64,000 nt of DNA, from NCBI RefSeq assembly GCF_024609785.1, contig NZ_JANHJQ010000023.1, positions 1 through 64,000 of the forward strand, read 5' to 3'. Below are positions 8,662 to 16,339 of the stretch, piece by piece. The first letter of the stretch is position 1. Every line of letters starts with the position of its first letter. The position numbers and the translations under genes are program-made. Under the pieces are notes generated by a model. The model saw only the letters and a program-made list of their open reading frames with translations. It was not told where the DNA came from and searched no databases. This DNA comes from Pseudalkalibacillus decolorationis. GTDB lineage: Bacteria; Bacillota; Bacilli; Bacillales; Fictibacillaceae.

Positions 8662-9625
8662 TATTCTTCACCCCGTCTCCGTTCTTCAAAGCTGCTATTA
8701 GCTGTGGCAGTACATTCTCATACCGGCTGATAATGCCAATATCGCACCGTTTAAAGATTGGAGCTGCCGCATCATTATTAATGGCCAGCACATGTTTGAC
8801 GTTTTTTATCCCTTCAAGATGCTGGGAGGAACCCGAAATTCCGATGGCAATATAAATATCCGCTTCAGCGATTGTAATGCCGCTCGATCCGATCCGCCTC
8901 TCTCTCGGGATTAACTGAAGTTCATCAGCGACCTTGCTTCCCCCAATCGGTGCGTTCAGTACTTCTGCCAGTATCTCGATTTGATCGAGAGCTGGGGTTT
9001 GATATACGCCTCGGCCAATGCCAATTACACAGGAAGCTTCAGTCAAACCGATTTCTTTCCAGCTCAATTGTTTATTTTTGATAAACTGAATGGAATCGTT
9101 TTTCGGAACATTTAAATCCAGATGCCTTATCGATACCGGTCTTTTTGAAGACGTCTTGTAATAATTGAGAAAGGCTGGATCGATTGAAATGTAATTTGAA
9201 CAGGAAGCATACTCATACGTACAGGCCTTTCCTCCATATAGTTCCCGCTTAACAATGAGCCGGTCGTTATCCATGGTTATATCCATGGCCTGGTTAATAA
9301 TCGTGCTACCTGAACGCGCGGCAAGTCCAACGGTGATTTCATTTGTAAGCGGTGAACTAGTGAATAAAAAAGGACCTTCCTTAGATAATTCCCTTTGAAA
9401 CGAACTTATCGCTTGAATATGGCAGGACGAAACGGGCCACTCTCGCTCAGATAAACGGATCATGACCATTTCATCGCAATCCAATCGAATGTCTTCTTCT
9501 TGTATCCCGCAGTGAACTACCAGCGCTGTAACTTGAGAGCTCAACTTTCTTGCCTTCGCCAGCAACCCGTGTGCTGAATGTTTTACAGCTAGTCCCTCTT
9601 TTAGTGGAATATAGCAGATAACCAA
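8627..9625 (-). CDS. etfA: electron transfer flavoprotein alpha-like subunit
   Basis: The 332-aa protein has the C-terminal FAD-binding domain of ETF alpha in clear form: VIGIGRGV, RRIGSSG, IAIGISGSSQHLEG and INNDAAAPIFKRCDIGI. The N-terminal half is more diverged. The start is TTG 9625, 8 nt after AAGGAGG, and the gene follows the symporter by 13 bp. It pairs with the ETF beta gene downstream to shuttle electrons from N-demethylation. Gene order symporter, alpha, beta, membrane Fe-S, CCG, demethylase is consistent with a single polycistronic unit. Confidence 0.85.
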   Translation of the reverse strand: MVICYIPLKEGLAVKHSAHGLLAKARKLSSQVTALVVHCGIQEEDIRLDCDEMVMIRLSEREWPVSSCHIQAISSFQRELSKEGPFLFTSSPLTNEITVGLAARSGSTIINQAMDITMDNDRLIVKRELYGGKACTYEYASCSNYISIDPAFLNYYKTSSKRPVSIRHLDLNVPKNDSIQFIKNKQLSWKEIGLTEASCVIGIGRGVYQTPALDQIEILAEVLNAPIGGSKVADELQLIPRERRIGSSGITIAEADIYIAIGISGSSQHLEGIKNVKHVLAINNDAAAPIFKRCDIGIISRYENVLPQLIAALKNGDGVKNIEDIGYTAAGV

Positions 9626-9638
9626 TTGTCTCTCCTCC

Positions 9639-11243
9639 TTACAAAGCCAGGGTTACCGGCCAATAATAGAAAATCAGCGTCAGTGCAATGACAACAACAC
9701 CGCTCCCTATCAATAAATAGGGATAACGTTCCGTTACTTTCTGATCGGTTGAATCAAGCTCTTCTTCCGGAAGCTGTCTAATTTTCATATAAAATAAGCG
9801 CTCTTCCTGAGAGACACTGCTAAATTTCGAAATAATGATGATCGTAACAATACTAAGGATAAACCCAATGATCGCGGGATGAAGATAAACTGGCAGTGTG
9901 ACACCTACAGCATTTATCGATTCCCCAAATACGACTCCCATAAAGCCAAGAATGATGCTCCAGAACGCTGCTGTTTTTGTAACCGTTTTCGAATAGACGC
10001 TAAAAAAAGCAACAGGTCCCCAAGAAGCTGCAAAGAGAGTTGCGGCAAAATAACCGATCCACATAACGGCTGGTGGCTGCCAGAATGTGATAAGCAGAAT
10101 AATCACGCTTACTCCCATCATTGATAAACGGCTGATTCTCAAAATTTGTTTATTGGATATCTGTCCATCCCTTGCTTTTGGCAGTAAATCCTGCGTCACA
10201 CTGTTACCTATAAGCTGCAGAAAGGTAGAACAGGAAGATATCGCGGCGGCTAAAATCCCGCTGACTGCAATGACGCCAATCCAGGTTGGGATCAGGTTCT
10301 GTGCTGCCCAGATAAAGACTTTCTCCGAAGGAACAATATCTGGATTTTTAATCGCCACAAGGGACGTGCCGATTTGTAGAAATAAATAAAGGACAATTAA
10401 AGAGATCATAGCGATAATACCTGAGCGGATGGCAACGTGTTCATTTTTCGCCATTAAATATCTGCTCGTCTGCCAAGGTGAGACTGCAATGACAAATCCC
10501 CAAACAACGCCCATAATAATTGCCCAGGCAAGCGCTTCACCTGGAGTTCCCATATAAGCTTCGGCTCCAGTTAATCCGTGCCAGCTGAGCATGTCAGGCC
10601 GGGATTCAAGTGAAGATCCCTCGATAATAGCGCCTGGCCAACCACCCACGCTTTTAATAATCAAAGGAATCGATATAAACGTTGCAATTGAAAACAGAAG
10701 GAACATAAAGGTATCTGTTACCAATACGCCTCGTGCACCTGATAATATCGTAAAAGAAGAATAAACGATCCACATTATAACCAGCGCAATCCAATACTTG
10801 ATACCGAGAATTTCAGATAATAGCACGGCTCCACCCTGTGTAACCGCTATAAGATAGGCAGAAACGCCAATAATTGTGGTAATAGCAGTCAAACTTCTTA
10901 CTTTATTCGAATTAAAGCGCTTACCAAAATATTCAGGAACCGTAAGCGCCTTGCTCCGCCTTAAATACCTTCCAAAGAACAGCACACCGAATACATAACC
11001 ACTTGCGTTAAAAATCGTCAGAATTAGTAGTAAAATCGGATAGCCGTCATAGGAAAAGCCCACTTCCCCCATAAACGCTACCGTACTTAAAAAGGAAGCG
11101 ACAAGTGACCCTGTAATCAAGAAGGTCCCGGCATTTCTACCGCTGACATAATACTCTTCAACATTGGAAACTTTTTTAGACAACCCGATACCAATTAACA
11201 CAAATATAAGAAAGGAAATTAAAATACCAATTGAAAAAGCCAT
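9639..11243 (-). CDS. sodium:solute symporter (SSS family)
   Basis: The 534-aa protein has about 13 hydrophobic segments and typical SSS features near the N-terminus (NVEEYYVSGRNAGTFLITGSLVASF) and GARGVLVTD in the middle of the fold. The family takes up small solutes such as proline, betaines, carboxylates or sugars with Na+. Being first but one in the demethylase operon, it is the likely importer of the N-methylated substrate. Its ATG overlaps the stop of a 48-codon gene upstream (TAATG), so the two are translationally coupled. No frameshift or truncation is seen. Confidence 0.9.
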   Translation of the reverse strand: MAFSIGILISFLIFVLIGIGLSKKVSNVEEYYVSGRNAGTFLITGSLVASFLSTVAFMGEVGFSYDGYPILLLILTIFNASGYVFGVLFFGRYLRRSKALTVPEYFGKRFNSNKVRSLTAITTIIGVSAYLIAVTQGGAVLLSEILGIKYWIALVIMWIVYSSFTILSGARGVLVTDTFMFLLFSIATFISIPLIIKSVGGWPGAIIEGSSLESRPDMLSWHGLTGAEAYMGTPGEALAWAIIMGVVWGFVIAVSPWQTSRYLMAKNEHVAIRSGIIAMISLIVLYLFLQIGTSLVAIKNPDIVPSEKVFIWAAQNLIPTWIGVIAVSGILAAAISSCSTFLQLIGNSVTQDLLPKARDGQISNKQILRISRLSMMGVSVIILLITFWQPPAVMWIGYFAATLFAASWGPVAFFSVYSKTVTKTAAFWSIILGFMGVVFGESINAVGVTLPVYLHPAIIGFILSIVTIIIISKFSSVSQEERLFYMKIRQLPEEELDSTDQKVTERYPYLLIGSGVVVIALTLIFYYWPVTLAL

Positions 11244-11389
11244 TAGTTCACCTCTTTCTTATTTAACATTTTGAATTCGCTCGTTTGTTGTGTTAAAGAA
11301 CGGGTAGATTTTGATACCATCACTTTTGACACAACTCCTGCAATAATTAGAGCTCCCCCATAACTGATTGAAAAAATTAATTCACCCAT
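11243..11389 (-). CDS. 48-aa small membrane protein coupled to the symporter
   Basis: This short gene starts at ATG 11389, with GGGGGA 5-6 nt upstream, and ends in a TAA whose last base is the A of the symporter ATG. Residues 4-20 (LIFSISYGGALIIAGVV) form one hydrophobic segment, followed by a polar, Ser/Thr/Lys-rich tail. It is the first gene after the sigma-54 promoter. Small membrane proteins encoded just before SSS-type transporters are known in Bacillaceae (for example DUF3311 proteins, one of which occurs at 45024-45215), but this one does not look like DUF3311. A role in symporter assembly is an inference. Confidence 0.7.
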   Translation of the reverse strand: MGELIFSISYGGALIIAGVVSKVMVSKSTRSLTQQTSEFKMLNKKEVN

Positions 11390-11425
11390 ACATATCCCCC
11401 TTTTTGTATTGATGTGACTATGTAC

Positions 11426-11441
11426 TGCAATAATTATGCCA
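11426..11441 (-). promoter_or_regulatory. sigma-54 (-24/-12) promoter of the demethylase operon
   Basis: On the minus strand the sequence TTGGCATAATTATTGCA gives TGGCAT-N5-TTGCA with exactly 10 nt between the GG and GC pairs. It differs by one base from the consensus TGGCAC-N5-TTGCA. Transcription would begin near 11414, about 25 nt before the 48-aa gene. The operon ends in a sigma-54 activator gene, which strongly supports it. Confidence 0.88.
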
Positions 11442-11543
11442 ATTCAATTTACATGGAATACATTGAATATTCAAAAATCATATTTTTTATTACGAACACA
11501 TTTCGCATCATTTTTGCTTGGAATTTATTATTTACCTGGTTTC

Positions 11544-11587
11544 AACTGAACACATATTGCATCAAGAGATGCAATATGTGTTCAGTT
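11544..11587. promoter_or_regulatory. perfect 20-bp inverted repeat, probable activator (UAS) site
   Basis: Two perfect 20-nt arms (11544-11563 and 11568-11587) face each other across AAGA. The inner part TTGCATC / GATGCAA is of the dyad kind bound by Fis-type helix-turn-helix activators. The centre is about 150 bp upstream of the sigma-54 transcription start, the usual UAS distance. No T-run follows the plus-strand arm, so a terminator is less likely. The 400-bp gap 11390-11790 otherwise holds only this, the promoter and the start of the nhaC upstream region. Confidence 0.75.
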
Positions 11588-11790
11588 ATAGGAAGCTTGT
11601 TGAGATAAGGTCCACTAATGGATTTTAAAGTCGTTTTACTTCGGAGGGGAAGGAGTTAGGGTTTGATTAAGTATCACAATTGTATTTTCTTTATCATACA
11701 AAAGCATTTGAGCTCTATATTCCACTATTGCGCTAAAATTTTTAATATTATAATATTGGTATACACAAATTTATGAAGGAGTAGCAAGGA

Positions 11791-11841
11791 ATGTGGGGGT
11801 TTTTTCGGAAATTGATGTTTTTTGTTACTCTCTGTTTTTAA
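11791..11841 (+). CDS. possible 16-aa leader peptide before nhaC
   Basis: An ATG at 11791, 9 nt after AAGGAG, opens a 16-codon frame (MWGFFRKLMFFVTLCF) that stops 20 bp before the nhaC ATG. It is very rich in Phe. It might be a translated leader acting on nhaC expression, or the site may be chance. A GTG two bases on (11793) is in frame with nhaC and would add 23 residues, but the better start is 11862. Confidence 0.3.
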   Translation: MWGFFRKLMFFVTLCF

Positions 11842-11861
11842 AAATGAAGGAGGATTTTTTG

Positions 11862-13289
11862 ATGGATGTAAAACGGCCGACTTTTCTTCAAGCGCTCATT
11901 CCGCTTTTGATTTTGACTGTTGCGGCGGCATTGTCAATTTTTGTGTGGAAGGCAGGAATGTTTGTACCGTTATTTGCAGGGGTAACAGCAACGGCAATTC
12001 TCGGTGTTTTCCTTGGTTTTAAATGGAGTGAACTTGAAAAGTTTCTGATGGAAGGTGTGTCTCGGGCACTTACCTCAGTATTTATTTTGATGCTTATCGG
12101 AACCATTGTCGGGACATGGATTCTAAGTGGTGTGATCCCAACATTAATCTATTACGGTCTATCATTAATTAGCCCCGAAGTCTTTGTACCAACAGTTGCT
12201 CTTGCGACTGGAATTCTATCAATGGCGCTCGGAAGTTCTTTCACATCAATCGCTACATTAGGGCTCGCTTTTATGGCGGTCGGCCAAAGCATGGGTTTTC
12301 CTCCCGCCCTTGTTGCAGGGGCTGTTATTTCGGGAGCCTTTCTAGGAGATAAATTATCTCCTCTCTCAGATACGACGAATGTAGCTCCGGCTATGGTAGA
12401 TACAGATTTGTTCAGCCATGTTCGGCACATGATGTGGGATACAATTCCGGCGTTTCTCATTTCGCTCATACTCTATTGGTTTTTAGGGCTCCGGTTTACA
12501 GCTGTTACGGAGGGGATTCAAGATGTACAAGTTGTGATGAATGCATTGGATAAGACGTTTACAATTCACCCATTATTATTAATCTTGCCTTTATTCACCA
12601 TCATTGTCATGGTCAAACGATGGCCTGCTACTCCTTCTTTGATGCTAATTAGCTTTCTAGGCGGAATAACGGCGGTCATTGTTCAAGGCAGTACATTGAC
12701 CGAAATGGTTGTTGCCATGACAAGTGGATACTCGGGAGAAACCGGGGTCAAATCAATTGATACGCTTTTGCAGCGCGGCGGGATTATTTCGATGTTGAAT
12801 ACGGTCGGTTTAGTAATCGCTGCAACTGCTCTTGGTGGCATTCTCGAGGGGACGGGGGCTTTTAAAGCGATAACAGGCGTATTTATCACCAAAGTTCAGA
12901 GAACCGGATCTTTGATTTTATCGACGCTTGTCTCGACGTTTGTCATTGGTTTCGCCAGTGGCGCACAATTCTTGGCCGTGATTCTCCCGGCACGTTCTTT
13001 TGTACAAACATACAAAGAACGGGGTTTGGACACGAAGAATTTGTCGCGATGTGTAGAAGCGGCAGGAACCGTTGGCATAAACTTAATCCCCTGGAGTGTG
13101 CCAGCAGTGTTTGCGGCAGGAATGTTGAACGTTTCTCCTCACCAGTTTATTCCGTATATCTTTTTCGCTTTTCTTGTACCTTTGATTAATGCCATATACG
13201 GTTACACTGGCTTTACCATTGCTAAAAAAACGTATGACATAAAAACGTCCAATCAATCATTGCCATCCACACGGGATGTATCGATGTAG
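11862..13289 (+). CDS. nhaC: Na+/H+ antiporter, NhaC family
   Basis: The 475-aa protein has about 11 membrane segments and NhaC-family motifs such as GAFLGDKLSPLSDTTNVAPA (about 150-170), the conserved polar core of the family. The family exchanges Na+ for protons, or in some members malate/lactate with Na+ and H+. I chose ATG 11862 because AAGGAGG ends 8 nt upstream and the protein then starts with a short polar stretch before the first helix. It reads away from the demethylase operon across the shared regulatory gap. In this setting it may recycle Na+ brought in by the SSS symporters; that is inference. Confidence 0.88.
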   Translation: MDVKRPTFLQALIPLLILTVAAALSIFVWKAGMFVPLFAGVTATAILGVFLGFKWSELEKFLMEGVSRALTSVFILMLIGTIVGTWILSGVIPTLIYYGLSLISPEVFVPTVALATGILSMALGSSFTSIATLGLAFMAVGQSMGFPPALVAGAVISGAFLGDKLSPLSDTTNVAPAMVDTDLFSHVRHMMWDTIPAFLISLILYWFLGLRFTAVTEGIQDVQVVMNALDKTFTIHPLLLILPLFTIIVMVKRWPATPSLMLISFLGGITAVIVQGSTLTEMVVAMTSGYSGETGVKSIDTLLQRGGIISMLNTVGLVIAATALGGILEGTGAFKAITGVFITKVQRTGSLILSTLVSTFVIGFASGAQFLAVILPARSFVQTYKERGLDTKNLSRCVEAAGTVGINLIPWSVPAVFAAGMLNVSPHQFIPYIFFAFLVPLINAIYGYTGFTIAKKTYDIKTSNQSLPSTRDVSM

Positions 13290-13409
13290 GTGGATTTAGA
13301 AAAACGCTTGTGTGTCTATCTAAGGGATGAGAAGGGAGCGCTTAGGTTTTATAAAATTGACAGAAGTGCAATTTATGCTTAAGTTACAAAAAAGGAGTGG
13401 TTCTGTTAG

Positions 13410-14285
13410 ATGCAAACGAAAGTTATTGTAAAAGTATTAGGAACAGCACAGGACGGGGGAGTTCCGCATCCAAATTGTTCTTGTGAGCACTGTCAACTTT
13501 CTGATCACCGACCGGAGCTAAGACGGTTGGCAAGCTCTTTAGCGATAATTCTTCCAGATTTGAAGAAATGGCATCTTGTTGATGCAACCCCGGATATGCG
13601 CGAGCAACTGACATTTCTTAAGAGAAGTCACCCTGAATTAGGATTAATGGACAGTGTGCTCTTGACCCACGCACACATTGGGCATTATACAGGGTTAATG
13701 TTTCTTGGGAAGGAGGTTATTTCGACGAAACATTTACCCGTTTATGCTGGGCAGGAGATGCAAGACTTTCTTGCAAGCCATGCCCCATGGAAACAGCTTG
13801 TAGACTTGCAAAATATCAACCTCGAATCGATTTGGCCGGATGAAGTACTGGTACTCGATAACGCGGTGAAGGTTACACCACTTCAAGTACCTCATCGTAA
13901 TGAGTATGCGAAAACGTTTGGATTTGTGATCTCGGGAAAAGTAAAGAAATTATTATACATACCCGATATCGATCGATGGGAACAATGGGATCGAGATTTA
14001 CAGGAAATTTCCTCAAGTGTGGATTATTGTTTGGTGGATGGGACCTTTTTTTCAGAACAAGAGCTGACAGATGCGGGACGAGATTACAAGCATATTCCGC
14101 ACCCACTGATGTCGACGACAATGGATTTGCTAGCCAATCTTGTTCAAAATAGTAAAACAAAAGTATATTTTACTCACTTCAATCATACAAACCCGGCCGT
14201 GAATCCAGATAGCGATGTAACAGCCATGATTAGGAGTAAAGGATTTGAGATAGCCGAAGAGGGCATGGAATTTCAGCTGTCTTGA
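13410..14285 (+). CDS. PqqB-like metallo-beta-lactamase-fold protein
   Basis: The 291-aa protein opens like PqqB (VLGTAQDGGVPHPNCSCEHC), including the CxxC-type N-terminal pair of that group, and continues with a metallo-hydrolase fold. The canonical HxHxDH motif reads HAHIGH, so the metal-binding Asp is a Gly. Further His residues in VPHRNEYAKTFG and HFNHTNP are kept. True PqqB takes part in pyrroloquinoline quinone synthesis, but no pqqA, C, D or E is present in the window, so that role is unlikely here. It lies 120 bp after nhaC on the same strand. Likely a hydrolase or oxygenase-like enzyme of unknown substrate. Confidence 0.75.
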   Translation: MQTKVIVKVLGTAQDGGVPHPNCSCEHCQLSDHRPELRRLASSLAIILPDLKKWHLVDATPDMREQLTFLKRSHPELGLMDSVLLTHAHIGHYTGLMFLGKEVISTKHLPVYAGQEMQDFLASHAPWKQLVDLQNINLESIWPDEVLVLDNAVKVTPLQVPHRNEYAKTFGFVISGKVKKLLYIPDIDRWEQWDRDLQEISSSVDYCLVDGTFFSEQELTDAGRDYKHIPHPLMSTTMDLLANLVQNSKTKVYFTHFNHTNPAVNPDSDVTAMIRSKGFEIAEEGMEFQLS

Positions 14286-14351
14286 TTGACCAGCATGGGG
14301 AAATAGCAGTATGCAAATTATTCATCTAAAAAAGTCAAAACTCATAAAAGA

Positions 14352-14378
14352 CCCTTATGTAGCGTAGACTCATAAGGG
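14352..14378 (-). terminator. intrinsic terminator between purU and the PqqB-like gene
   Basis: Arms CCCTTATG and CATAAGGG form a hairpin. On the minus strand it is followed by TCTTTTATGAGTTTT, giving a moderately good terminator for purU. A second weaker hairpin (AACAGTA / TACTGTT) lies just before the purU stop and may help in the other direction. Confidence 0.6.
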
Positions 14379-14401
14379 CTTGTAAATCAAAAACAGTATA
14401 T

Positions 14402-15301
14402 TTAAAAAAAGACTACTGTTTTATTTTTGTGTGTAATTACTCGATCTTCTAAATGCCAAGCTACAGCTCTTGCTAAGACACTTCGTTCAATGGATCTTCC
14501 CAATCTTTTTAAATCCTCAGCATTGTGTTTATGGTTCACACGTAGAACGTCCTGTTCGATGATAGGCCCTTCGTCTAAATCATTTGTCACATAATGTGAG
14601 GTTGCTCCAATAATTTTTACTCCTCTTTCGTAGGCTCTCTCATAAGGTTTAGCACCTACAAAAGCAGGTAAAAATGAATGATGAATATTGATAATTCGCT
14701 CGGGTTGACTACTGACAAACGTCGGTGAAAGGATTTGCATGTAGCGTGCCAACACAGAAACATCTATCTCATGTTCCTCAAGAAGTTTTAATTGTTTTTG
14801 TTCTGCCTCGTTTTTAGTTTCCTTTGTCACAGGAATATGATAAAAAGGGATGCCTAATTGTTCTACTGTTGGACCAAGGTCAGGATGGTTGCTGATAACT
14901 ACGGCAATATCAGCTACTAGCTCTCCTGCTTGCCATTGCCACAAAAGTTCCATTAGACAATGGTCTTGACGAGAAACGAATATAGCCATTTTTTTGATAT
15001 CATAAGCATATGCAAAATGCCAATCCATCCTGAACCGGTCGCCGATAACAGAAAAGTCCTCTTCTAGTTTTTCCTCTTCCAGAAGATTAGGCAAAGTAAA
15101 TTCTATTCGCATAAAAAAGAGCCCGCCTTCTGGATCCATCGTATATTGATCAGATTGTACGATATTCGCACCATGCTCATAGAGAAATTTCGAAACGGCT
15201 GCGACGATACCTTTCTGGTCTGGACAAGATATCAACAGTCTTGCACGGTCTTGGTTATTTTGTCGAAATAATTCTATTTTTCTATGTCTTAAATCATTCA
15301 T
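14402..15301 (-). CDS. purU: formyltetrahydrofolate deformylase
   Basis: PurU hydrolyses 10-formyl-THF to formate and THF. The 299-aa protein has an N-terminal ACT domain (LLISCPDQKGIVAAVSKFLY) and a formyltransferase-fold domain with the active-site segment INIHHSFLPAFVGAKPY and the catalytic Asp in NDLDEGPI. ATG 15301 was chosen because GGAGG precedes it; an in-frame ATG 12 bp further up has no such site. In a region devoted to N-demethylation and possible imidazole or pyrimidine breakdown, releasing THF from one-carbon overload would make sense. That link is inferred from position. It is transcribed alone. Confidence 0.93.
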   Translation of the reverse strand: MNDLRHRKIELFRQNNQDRARLLISCPDQKGIVAAVSKFLYEHGANIVQSDQYTMDPEGGLFFMRIEFTLPNLLEEEKLEEDFSVIGDRFRMDWHFAYAYDIKKMAIFVSRQDHCLMELLWQWQAGELVADIAVVISNHPDLGPTVEQLGIPFYHIPVTKETKNEAEQKQLKLLEEHEIDVSVLARYMQILSPTFVSSQPERIINIHHSFLPAFVGAKPYERAYERGVKIIGATSHYVTNDLDEGPIIEQDVLRVNHKHNAEDLKRLGRSIERSVLARAVAWHLEDRVITHKNKTVVFF

Positions 15302-15380
15302 GTTTACCTCCAACGGATTTATGTTCTTTTAAATACTATACTTACTTTGATTGTTAAATTCAATTTATACTATAAGTGTG

Positions 15381-15532
15381 TGTTCAAAAGGAGGACAAAA
15401 AGAGCCGAGAAGTTCGAGACGCGAAAATCTCAAGGACCGGAACGTATGCTATTAATACGTGAGGACCGGAGAGATCGAGCAACGAAGAAATTCGACAGCT
15501 ATTTTTACCGGACTTTTTGAACATCCTCTATA
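15381..15532 (-). repeat. interspersed repeat family A, copy 1
   Basis: Read on the minus strand it begins TGTTCAAAAAGTCCGGTAAA and ends CTCTTTTTGTCCTCCTTTTG. The two ends match the ends of the 50415-50755 element, with different middles. It holds internal dyads (CCGGTCCTCACG / CGTTCCGGTCC). No ORF is carried. The rest of the 15302-15769 gap has a hairpin at 15626-15662 and nothing else I can support. Confidence 0.7.
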
Positions 15533-15625
15533 ACTAAGAAGGAAGAGTTCTTACATCAAGCCTACGGTCATCTTGTTAATATGTAGCTTTAGCAACTGTA
15601 GCTCTAATCTCCTTTTGCAGAATAA

Positions 15626-15662
15626 ATAACCGAAAGCGTTAAACCAACGCATCCCGGTTATT
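15626..15662 (-). terminator. hairpin downstream of the ald remnant
   Basis: Arms AATAACCG and CGGTTATT enclose a smaller AGCGTT / AACGC stem. On the minus strand the hairpin is followed by TATTTATTC. It is about 100 bp after the ald stop, so it may be the original ald terminator. Confidence 0.45.
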
Positions 15663-15769
15663 TGTACTTCTAATCGTTATCAGCCTCTACAGTATTCTTT
15701 AGGAAGGGGTCTACAATAATTTATTACGAGTCTTTTATTCTACCAAAAACCTGAACATGAATTTTTCCC

Positions 15770-16339
15770 TTATATAGAAACTAATTCTTTCTCCAAAGCC
15801 TTCTCCACAGCCACATACTCGTTACCAAGGTCTTTAGCCACGGTTTCATATGTAATTTCACCATTTGCTGTGTTTACTCCAAGTTTTAAGGCTTCATTTT
15901 CGGAGATCGCCTTGAAAACACCTTTGTTTGCTATTTGTAATCCATAAGGAATAGTTACATTTGTTAGTGCAATGGTAGAAGTTCTTGGAACCGCCCCAGG
16001 CATGTTGGCGACTGCGTAATGAACGACACCGTATTTTTCATATGTTGGACTGTCATGTGTGGTAATATGATTGATCGTCTCGACTATTCCGCCTTGATCT
16101 ATCGCCACGTCAATGATGACAGAACCTGGTTTCATTGTTTTGACCATTTCTTCTGTTACAAGTTTAGGAGCTTTTGCACCAGGAATTAATACCGCACCGA
16201 CTAAAAGATCTGCTTCTTCAACTGCTTCTGCAATGTTGAATGGATTTGACATTAACGTTTTGATTTGGTTGCTGAAAATATCGTCTAATTGACGTAAACG
16301 GTCGGCACTTAAGTCGATGATCGTAACATCTGCACCTAC
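15770..16339 (-). pseudogene. ald: alanine dehydrogenase, N-terminal half deleted
   Basis: From 16339 the frame reads [20 protein letters not shown] and runs to [21 protein letters not shown] and [20 protein letters not shown]. It matches the C-terminal half of alanine dehydrogenase (about residue 195 to the end of a roughly 375-aa enzyme). The substrate-binding N-terminus and the first part of the NAD domain are absent. The remaining frame starts at the very base after the stop codon of the aldehyde dehydrogenase gene, so a deletion has joined the two genes exactly there. An internal ATG at 16252 lacks a ribosome site. Not expected to be functional. Confidence 0.88.

Noticed and set aside
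11544-11587. Palindrome as an intrinsic terminator
   Set aside because: No T-run follows either arm, and the place fits an activator site.
13410-14285. Pyrroloquinoline quinone synthesis
   Set aside because: No pqqA, C, D or E gene is visible; only the PqqB-like fold is present.
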